Under the pieces are notes generated by a model, which saw nothing but the letters and a program-made list of their open reading frames with translations, had not been told where the DNA came from and did no database searches. This document shows positions 41,401-46,422 of a DNA stretch of 46,422 nt, one piece after another. The number at the start of each line of letters is the position of its first letter. The stretch's first letter is position 1. Origin of the DNA: Candidatus Cloacimonadota bacterium (lineage in GTDB: Bacteria > Cloacimonadota > Cloacimonadia > Cloacimonadales > Cloacimonadaceae); assembly GCA_012522935.1 (NCBI GenBank), contig JAAYJN010000086.1, positions 1 through 46,422 of the forward strand, written 5' to 3'. Both the position numbers and the translations under genes were made by a program.

Positions 41401-43698
41401 ATGACCGGCAACGTTTGGGAGTGGTGTTGGGATTGGTATGATGAATCATACTATAATAGTAGCCCTTCTCATAATCCAACCGGCCCAGTGGACTGGTATG
41501 TACATTGGCCTCGAGGCGGTGGCTGGAAAGATCCAGCCTCAAATAGCCGGGTATCCTTCCGTTACAAGTATTATTTTTTGGGATCTACCTATATTAATGG
41601 TTTTCGCGTCTGCAGGGCGGCTTATATGTGTGCCGTGCCCCAATTCAGTCTGGTTGGAGGAACTTATATCGGTGAGCAGAGTATCATTATGTCTACCAAC
41701 ACGCCTGATGCCCAGATTCGCTATACTACCGATGGCAGAGTTCCCTCCCAATCTTCCACCCTATATACTGGTCCCATAACCGTAAGCTCCAATACAATCA
41801 TCAAGGCAAGGGCATTTCGTAACGATTGGACGCCCAGTGCCGTCGCCGAAGCCATTTACACCATTCAAGCGTTTAATCCCCAGGAAATGGTTCACGTTCC
41901 CGGCGGCACTTTCATCATGGGCGATACCAAAGGTGGGGGCAATTCTTTCGAGAAACCCCTACACAACGTTACCTTGAATTCATTTTACATGGGCAAATAC
42001 CCCGTGAACCAGAGACATTATCAGATAACCATGGACTCCAATCCTGCCTCAGGTTTTGGTGTTGGTGCCAATCATCCCGTATATAATGTGAGCTGGTATG
42101 ACGCTCTCAAGTATTGCAACCTGCGCAGCATGGCTGAGGGATTTACCCCGGTTTATACCATCAATGGTTCCACCAATCCCACCCAATGGGGTGCGGTGCC
42201 CACAGAAGACAATGGCACTTGGAACTCTGTATTGTGCAATTGGGATGCCAATGGCTACCGGCTGCCCACGGAGGCGGAATGGGAATACGCTGCGCGGGGA
42301 GGTACCAGCGATCCTGATTATTTCTACAGTGGCTCTGATGATATAAATGCTGTGGCATGGTATTCTGGCAACAACACACCGTATGAATGCAAACCCGTGG
42401 GCGGCAAAACTGCCAATGGACTGGGGATATATGATATGAGCGGCAACGTTTTGGAGTGGTGTTGGGATTGGAATGGCGCCTATGATGATAGCGATGCCAA
42501 CAATCCCAGCGGTCCTGCCAGCGGCACGAACCGTATCTTGCGTGGCGGTTGCTGGAATTACGATGCTTCCATCTGTCGGGTAGCAAGCCGCCGTTACCAT
42601 TATCCTCACAATGGCACTTATATCACCGGCTTCCGCGTGTGCAGGACTGATCTCACCTGTGCCATGCCCAAGTTTGGCCTTGCTTCAGGAACCTATGCAG
42701 ATGCTCAAAATATTAACATTTTGACAGACACTCCCAATGCTGTGATCTATTATACCACCGATGGCAGTGTTCCCACCCAATCTTCATTTTTGTACAATGG
42801 TCCCATATCCTTGGGTTTACACACCACTACCACCATCAGGGCAAGGGCATTTCGCAGTGGCTGGATGCCCGGTGACATTGCCATTGCCACCTACGTGATT
42901 GAGGAGTACATTCCCAGAGAAATGGTTTATGTTCCCGGCGGCACTTTCACCATGGGCAGGAGACAAGGATATGGACATCATGATGAAGTTCCTCCACACA
43001 CCGTCACGCTGAGCCCGTTTTACATTGGAAAATATCTGGTGACTCAAGAGGAGTATTCTCAATATAAGCCCCCACGCAGTCTATGGAAAGACTTCAGTGG
43101 ACTTGGTGACAGATATCCCGCTTACTATATAAGCTGGTATCGTGCTATCAAGTACTGTAATCTGCGCAGCATAGAAGAAGGTTTCACACCAGTTTATAGC
43201 ATTGCTGGTTCTACCAATCCGGCAGATTGGGGTGATGTGCCAAACTACTCAGATGGTGTTTGGGGTGCTGTAATCTGTAATTGGGATGCCAATGGTTATC
43301 GGTTGCCCACGGAGGCAGAATGGGAATATGCAGCACGGGGCGGCACCAACAATCCTGATTTTATTTTTAGTGGTTCAGATGACTTAAATGCCGTGTCGTG
43401 GAATTCTGGCAATTCCGGCCGTACCACACACCCCGTCGGCACCAAAGCCGCCAATGGATTGGGGATTTATGATATGACCGGCAATCTTATTGAATGGTGT
43501 TGGGATGGGTATGGAGATACATACTATAGTTGCAGCCCTTCCCACAATCCAACTGGACCAGAGAGCGGATGGCGTACGCTACGTGGCGGGGGCTGGACGT
43601 CATATTATGCCATCGCCAAGCTGTATTATCGTCGTAGAGAGATCCCGCTAGCCGATAATGATAACATTGGCTTCCGCATCTGTAGATCGGCTCAGTAA
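38416..43698 (+). CDS. Secreted protein with five FGE-sulfatase-fold domains and four chitobiase-C domains
   Basis: 1760 residues, strong SD (GGAGG, 6 bases before ATG). Signal peptide 1-22; an FN3-like domain (58-124) related to the C-end of the protease-deiminase. Then alternate FGE-fold domains (128-382, 470-725, 813-1068, 1157-1410, 1502-1760) and chitobiase-C-like Ig domains (388-463, 728-806, 1074-1150, 1417-1496). Each FGE unit has VPGGTFxMGDT, YCNLRSIAEG, GYRLPTEAEWEYAARG, GxYDMSGNVxEWCWDW, RGGxW and GFRVCR. The catalytic Cys pair of true FGE is missing: only the second position survives (C358, C1387) in units 1 and 4. The segment between RGGxW and GFRVCR differs strongly between units. 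Most likely a surface-exposed binding or adhesion protein; no sorting tail is seen. Confidence 0.92.
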   Translation: MKKAVLFLFLMGLLLFGTALWSQRSSGDRAQLVDNVNLLAGSDAPIPGMLNPQYRYARDVQLSIVNGSVVISWSPVPNEALYYKVFSSALPYEGFSLDNSGVFTSSSWTAPLNGDQRFYYVICVYDSFVHVPGGTFLMGDTRGQGAANELPIHNVTINPFYISKYQVTQAEFSQYMQPSEEWTALDGLGDIYPAYNVSWYQAIKYCNLRSIAEGFTPIYTIDGSTDPADWGNVPTSNNDIWDAISCDWDANGYRLPTEAEWEYVARGATNTPDYLYSGSDNADVVAWHSGNGSPGCKPVGGKIPNGLGLYDMSGNVLEWCWDWFGPYGSGHYDNPTGASSGYNRTMRGGSWEHSASICRVSQRGSISPAFYSLRQGFRVCRSAATATPKFSLVGGTYTGARDIRIFTSTVDAEIYYTIDGSEPGLYSTLYSGPITISATTTIKARAFLDGRIPSRVASVSYVIEEYDPGQMVYIPSGTYTMGDTHGGGNPNELPTHSISLDHFYIGKYPVTQAEFAQYLEPGDEWINQLGQGDSHPAYNISWYHAIKYCNLRSIAEGFTPVYKINGSTDPANWGAVPPFTNATWNAVVCDWNANGYRLPTEAEWEYAARGGTNTPDYLYSGSDEINDVGWHEGNSVRKSHPVGGKAANGLMIYDMSGNVWEWCWDWYGIYGSGHLDNPTGAVSGTQRMRRGGSWGAEAYGSRVSHRVSTVPSTVNYNNGFRVCRAAACAAPTFSPTGGTFMGAVNVSLSSETPNTMIYYTTDGSTPTQFSTLYTGPIRIIATSTIKAKAFRSDWMESSMVSASFIIETYASDNMVYVPGGTFMMGDTRGEGNDNELPVHSVTLNHFYIGKYEVTQAEYLQYLPPINWNTHYGVGDNYPAFGISFYAALKYCNLRSIAEGLTPVYSIKGSTDPVYWEQGGLTFEQLDMAICNWGADGYRLPTEAEWEYAARGATDNPDYLYSGSDDINAVGWFDENSNDSTHPVGSKAPNGLGIYDMTGNVWEWCWDWYDESYYNSSPSHNPTGPVDWYVHWPRGGGWKDPASNSRVSFRYKYYFLGSTYINGFRVCRAAYMCAVPQFSLVGGTYIGEQSIIMSTNTPDAQIRYTTDGRVPSQSSTLYTGPITVSSNTIIKARAFRNDWTPSAVAEAIYTIQAFNPQEMVHVPGGTFIMGDTKGGGNSFEKPLHNVTLNSFYMGKYPVNQRHYQITMDSNPASGFGVGANHPVYNVSWYDALKYCNLRSMAEGFTPVYTINGSTNPTQWGAVPTEDNGTWNSVLCNWDANGYRLPTEAEWEYAARGGTSDPDYFYSGSDDINAVAWYSGNNTPYECKPVGGKTANGLGIYDMSGNVLEWCWDWNGAYDDSDANNPSGPASGTNRILRGGCWNYDASICRVASRRYHYPHNGTYITGFRVCRTDLTCAMPKFGLASGTYADAQNINILTDTPNAVIYYTTDGSVPTQSSFLYNGPISLGLHTTTTIRARAFRSGWMPGDIAIATYVIEEYIPREMVYVPGGTFTMGRRQGYGHHDEVPPHTVTLSPFYIGKYLVTQEEYSQYKPPRSLWKDFSGLGDRYPAYYISWYRAIKYCNLRSIEEGFTPVYSIAGSTNPADWGDVPNYSDGVWGAVICNWDANGYRLPTEAEWEYAARGGTNNPDFIFSGSDDLNAVSWNSGNSGRTTHPVGTKAANGLGIYDMTGNLIEWCWDGYGDTYYSCSPSHNPTGPESGWRTLRGGGWTSYYAIAKLYYRRREIPLADNDNIGFRICRSAQ

Positions 43699-43753
43699 CA
43701 TTCCGGGGCCAGAGGCCAGAGACCAGAGGTTAGAGGTTAGAGGTTAGAGGATA

Positions 43754-43862
43754 GGGCTCGCTGAGATGAGCGTTGAGAGGCGCTAAGAGCGCCAGTTGAG
43801 TGCTCACACAAGTTCGCGGTTGAGATTCGCTACGCTCACGTTGAGCGTGCTTCGCACTGTTA
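43754..43862 (+). repeat. Structured 100-bp repeat downstream of the FGE-pentamer gene
   Basis: Inverted counterpart of 2503-2606. In the sense of the FGE gene it reads GGGCTCGCTGAGATGAGCGT, a GGCGCT-AAG-AGCGCC stem, AGTTGAGTGCTCAC, GGTTGAGATTCGC and GAGCGTGCTTCGCACTGTTA. GTTGAG recurs between successive hairpins. The rest of the 200-bp gap between the convergent genes (43699-43753) is AGAGGTTAGAGGTT-type low-complexity sequence. Confidence 0.8.
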
Positions 43863-43898
43863 GGGCGGCTTGGTCTCTGCTCGCGAAGCCCCTGTCCC

Positions 43899-45599
43899 CT
43901 ACGGCGCTACAGCGCCGCCCCTCTGGCCCGCTTTGCGAGCCTCCCTGCCATCCTCATAGTAAAGAAAGTTATACGATCCCGCTTTCACGATATTCTTGAT
44001 TTTATCCCCAAAGCGTTCCATCACGTCTATAAAATCTATGGTATTCAGTCCGCTTTCCGCATCGCAGGATCCGTTTTGGATTTTGGTGATGAGATCATCT
44101 CTCACCCTGCGGTGCTGTTCATTGATGCGCCCTTCCATTTCGATGATTTTGAAGGGATAGTCTCTTTGGAAGTCTTTCAGATAGGCTATGTTTAGATCCA
44201 GCATTTCCTGGATTTTGGTTTCCATATCCGAGATCATATTGAGGATTTCTTCGCTCAGGGGTGCCTTTTGGGTCTCCATCTGGTCGTTCAGGATGCGGTT
44301 TGCCTCCTCTGTATAATCGCCCAATTTTTCTATATCGTTGATGGTATGGATGAGGGCGGGGATTTTTTGGATGATGCTATCGCGTTTGGTGCGTTCGTTT
44401 ACCACCACCAGATAGCGGGTGATTTCACGCTGCAGATTGTCGACGGCGTTTTCGATTTGTGCCACCTTGCCCTGTTTGCGATAGCTTCTATCGTGGAATG
44501 CCTCAAAGGTGATGGTGAGCCCTTCTTTCACCAGGCGCATCATCTCTCTCATTTCCTTGATGGCTTGTTCTATCGCTATTTCTGCATCATTCACCAAGTG
44601 ATAATTGAGGTGTTTGGGCTCGCCTATCACCACCAGCTCCTCCTTGCCTTTGGGGATGATCTTCTCCGCCAATTTGGCAAGGGAAGAGGCAAAAGGCAAA
44701 AAGAGCAGGGTGTTTATCAAGTTGAAAAAGGTGTGCCCATTGGCGAGGTGACGGGCGATGTTTTCCCCAATATAAACATCCCCGGGGGTGATTAAATTGA
44801 CAAAAGTGGGAAAGATACCCAGATAGGTGAGCACGCCAAAGATGAGGGTGCCAAAGACGTTGAACAGAGTGTGTACCGATGCCACCCGGCGGGCAGTGCT
44901 ATTGGCGCCCACTCCTGCCAGCCAGGCGGTGACGGTGGTGCCGATATTGTTGCCATAGATGAGATACAAAGCGCCTTCAAAGCCGATGAGCCCGGCATTT
45001 GCAAGCACGATGAGGATTCCCACGGAGGCGGTGGAGCCCTGTATAATCATCGTAAAGATCATTCCCGTCAAAACCGCCAAAAACGGATTTGAAGAAAGCG
45101 TGGAAATGATATTATAGGCGGTAGCAGAATCACGCAGCGGCAATACTGCTTCCGTCATCTGATTCAAACCCACAAACAAGAGGCCAAAGCCCAGCAGGAT
45201 GAGGCTCCAGCGCTCCATTGCCCTGCTGCGCCGGATAAACATCAACACCACACCCGCAATCACAAAGGCAAGAGCAATGTCTCCGATACGGAAGGCAATC
45301 AATTGGACCGTGATAGTAGTGCCGATATTGGCGCCCATTACCACCCCAATAGCCTGATTGAGCGTCATGATCCCCGCATTTACCAGCCCTATGGTCATCA
45401 CCGTGGTGGCAGAGCTCTGCACCAAAGCAGTGAAGCCCATGCCCACCATGGCCCCACGCAGGGGCGTGCTGGTCATCTTCTTTAATACCCGATGGATTTC
45501 ACCACCGGCAAGAGCCTGCAGGTTGTTGCTCATCCTGTTCATGCCGAAGAGAAAAAGCGCCAAACCGCCAAAGAAATTTAAGATTTGTAAGAAACTCAT
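43899..45599 (-). CDS. Na/Pi-cotransporter family protein with PhoU-like domain
   Basis: 566 residues. The membrane part (1-320) holds two inverted NptA-type repeats, with QSSATT (61-66) and QGSTAS (187-192) and GANIGTT / GNNIGTT motifs. A cytoplasmic helical PhoU-like domain (about 340-545) follows. It imports phosphate with sodium, or a related anion. The last 18 residues (DGREARKAGQRGGAVAP) are encoded by a repeat-like GC-rich hairpin region, and the TAG stop falls in a GGCGCT-AC-AGCGCC palindrome. The natural end was probably near NFLYYED. Confidence 0.93.
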   Translation of the reverse strand: MSFLQILNFFGGLALFLFGMNRMSNNLQALAGGEIHRVLKKMTSTPLRGAMVGMGFTALVQSSATTVMTIGLVNAGIMTLNQAIGVVMGANIGTTITVQLIAFRIGDIALAFVIAGVVLMFIRRSRAMERWSLILLGFGLLFVGLNQMTEAVLPLRDSATAYNIISTLSSNPFLAVLTGMIFTMIIQGSTASVGILIVLANAGLIGFEGALYLIYGNNIGTTVTAWLAGVGANSTARRVASVHTLFNVFGTLIFGVLTYLGIFPTFVNLITPGDVYIGENIARHLANGHTFFNLINTLLFLPFASSLAKLAEKIIPKGKEELVVIGEPKHLNYHLVNDAEIAIEQAIKEMREMMRLVKEGLTITFEAFHDRSYRKQGKVAQIENAVDNLQREITRYLVVVNERTKRDSIIQKIPALIHTINDIEKLGDYTEEANRILNDQMETQKAPLSEEILNMISDMETKIQEMLDLNIAYLKDFQRDYPFKIIEMEGRINEQHRRVRDDLITKIQNGSCDAESGLNTIDFIDVMERFGDKIKNIVKAGSYNFLYYEDGREARKAGQRGGAVAP

Positions 45600-45694
45600 C
45601 TATTTTTACCATATCCTTATGTGCAAAATTATTACCACAATACAGGAGGCGAGGATTGGTCAAGGGAAAGTTTTGGGCTGGCTTTTTTCTAATA

Positions 45695-45735
45695 ACCACG
45701 AATTACACGAATGGACACGAATTTTAGGCTCGCTA
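45695..45735 (+). repeat. CCACGAATTACACGAAT repeat, copy 2
   Basis: Near-identical to 26771-26813, including the TTTTAGGCTCGCT tail. It lies upstream of the cotransporter start. Confidence 0.85.
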
Positions 45736-45823
45736 CCGCCCACGGTTTTATACTTGAATTTCATTAAATCAATATAGGCTTGACTTTATCTTCCTTGTGC
45801 CCTGTTATTCATTATTTGTACTG

Positions 45824-45930
45824 TCCTGAAATGTCGTCTCTCCGAGACTCAGGAGCTATCTGTAGCTTGTGTTTGACCTGAACTGCCGTCTCTGCCGAGA
45901 CTCTTTAAGGGAGCTCGCTGTGCGAGCAGA
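45824..45930 (+). repeat. GTCTC-hairpin repeat, two-box unit with cap
   Basis: Boxes near 45835 and 45885 (about 51-bp spacing). The linker AGGAGCTATCTGTAGCTTGT itself contains an AGCTA/TAGCT stem. The cap CTTTAAGGGAGCTCGCTGTG then CGAGC forms a perfect GCTCGC-TGT-GCGAGC hairpin. Confidence 0.9.
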
Positions 45931-45988
45931 TATAATAGTAGCGGCTGATTTTACTGGAACCTGAAACCTGAGACCTGGCACCTGAAAT
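45915..45988 (+). repeat. Module F, direct copy
   Basis: GCTCGCTGTGCGAGCAGATA, TAGCGGCTGATTTTACTG and ACCTGAAACCTGAGACCTGG. Its reverse complement matches 37348-37426. Its start overlaps the cap hairpin of the preceding unit. Confidence 0.85.
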
Positions 45989-46139
45989 GCCGTCTCTCCG
46001 AGACTCAGGAGCTATCTGTAGCTTGTGTTTGACCTGAACTGCCGTCTCTCCGAGACTCATAACGTACTCTTATAGCTGGAGTTGACCTAAAATATCGTCT
46101 CTGCCGAGGCTCTTTGGGGAGCTCGCTACCGCTCGCAGA
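45981..46139 (+). repeat. GTCTC-hairpin repeat, three-box unit with cap
   Basis: Boxes near 45990, 46042 and 46095, with spacings of 52 and 53 bp. The first linker is identical to that of the 45824 unit. The second linker (ATAACGTACTCTTATAGCTG) resembles the linker of the 2293 unit. The cap CTTTGGGGAGCTCGCTACCG and CTCGC closes it. The third box has a GAGGCTC change. Confidence 0.9.
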
Positions 46140-46268
46140 TTTTAGAGCTACACGGTAACACAGGCTTCAGAGGCTGTGAAAAAGCTCCTAATTAGCACCA
46201 AATACTTCTTGACAAAATACGGGCTTCTGCCATTGTGACATCATTAATTTTTAAACAGGATTTTTGAT

Positions 46269-46422
46269 ATGCATATTCAGACTGACAGTAGATTCCAGAT
46301 GATTCAATGTTGTCTTGATGACATAATTGCCCATGACAATCCAGTCAGGGCTTTGGATAAGGCCATTGATCTTATATTCGAGCGTGGAGAAATTCAGATC
46401 AAAACAGGTCAAAGTTCCACTG
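46269..46422 (+). CDS. IS1182-like transposase, N-terminal part (runs off the window)
   Basis: 51 complete codons from ATG at 46269 (AGGA 9 bases upstream): MHIQTDSRFQ..., then HDNPVRALDKAIDLIF. The H/D-N-P-V-R-x-x-D pattern near the start is typical of the DUF772 N-terminal domain of IS1182/IS5-type DDE transposases. The catalytic part lies beyond the window edge, so intactness is unknown. Confidence 0.65.
   Translation, partial: MHIQTDSRFQMIQCCLDDIIAHDNPVRALDKAIDLIFERGEIQIKTGQSST

Larger units (their letters stand above)
45600..46268. other. Gene-free repeat island 4
   Basis: No coding sequence is supported. It contains the CCACGAATTACACGAAT repeat, a two-box and a three-box GTCTC-hairpin unit separated by module F, and the presumed left end of the IS1182-like element (from about 46170, AGGCTGTGAAAAAGCTCC). 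Confidence 0.8.

Noticed and set aside
39454-43690. Diversity-generating retroelement cassette
   Set aside because: The fold and the variable segment are suggestive, but no reverse transcriptase, template repeat or Avd gene is in the window, and the variation is not limited to adenine positions as far as I can tell.
38416-43698. A true formylglycine-generating enzyme (sulfatase activator)
   Set aside because: No unit has both catalytic cysteines, the domain is repeated five times, and no sulfatase gene is nearby.
45824-46139. CRISPR array
   Set aside because: Repeats recur at about 52 bp, but the 'spacers' are themselves repeated between units and hairpin-like, the box number is at most three, and no cas gene is visible.
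1-46422. tRNA, rRNA, 4.5S RNA or riboswitch genes
   Set aside because: I looked in the intergenic stretches and saw no cloverleaf-like TTCGANNC arms or other recognisable RNA-gene signature; a covariance search would be needed to exclude divergent ones.

Overview
The window looks like a chromosome segment of a Cloacimonadota (WWE1, 'Candidatus Cloacimonas'-type) bacterium or a close FCB-group relative. This is an inference from protein style: Gram-negative outer-membrane genes, very large secreted modular proteins with FN3, chitobiase-C and FGE-type domains, an NPFNPST-type C-terminal sorting domain, a C25 (gingipain) protease and a PorV/FadL-like barrel. No rRNA or tRNA gene was seen, so the placement cannot be checked from the sequence alone.

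Layout. Positions 1-1875 are a wreck of insertion sequences: an IS3-family orfB fragment runs into a truncated IS21 istB, followed by a full-length istA and the IS21 end. Positions 1876-2677 are repeat-rich and gene-free. From about 25986 down to 2678 nearly everything is on the minus strand and closely packed. In transcription order this run holds a lamin-tail/chitobiase-C surface protein, htpX, an RlmD/TrmA-type methyltransferase, a lipoprotein, an SLBB export protein, a Wzc-like tyrosine kinase, ispE, prs, rplY, pth, rpsF, ssb, rpsR, a DUF2232 membrane protein, rplI, a small membrane protein, a DciA-like (DUF721) gene, rpe, ffh and finally a 2111-residue secreted protein. Many stop and start codons overlap (ATGA, GTGA, TAGTG), so translational coupling is likely.

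The plus strand carries a small secreted protein (26192-26746), a repeat island (26747-27449), and a tight operon at 27450-37345. The operon encodes a YggS-like PLP protein, a PlsY-like acyltransferase, a GNAT, an Aur1-like PAP2 enzyme, an outer-membrane barrel, a BatA/VWA protein, dxs, mnmE and a GYF-domain protein. A second repeat island (37346-38415) precedes a 1760-residue protein with five FGE-sulfatase-fold domains. A convergent Na/Pi cotransporter gene follows. The right edge (45600-46422) is a third repeat island plus the start of an IS1182-like transposase.

Most notable. (1) The 2111-residue protein joins a gingipain-type C25 cysteine protease to a Porphyromonas-type peptidylarginine deiminase. 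Catalytic residues of both enzymes, and the two arginines that in PPAD read the C-terminal carboxylate, are present. It looks like a one-chain 'cut after Arg, then citrullinate the new C-terminus' machine. (2) The FGE pentamer has conserved scaffolds and a hypervariable face and lacks the FGE active-site cysteine pair, so it is probably a binding protein. (3) The repeat islands contain several modular, structured, apparently undescribed repeat families with compensatory stem changes.
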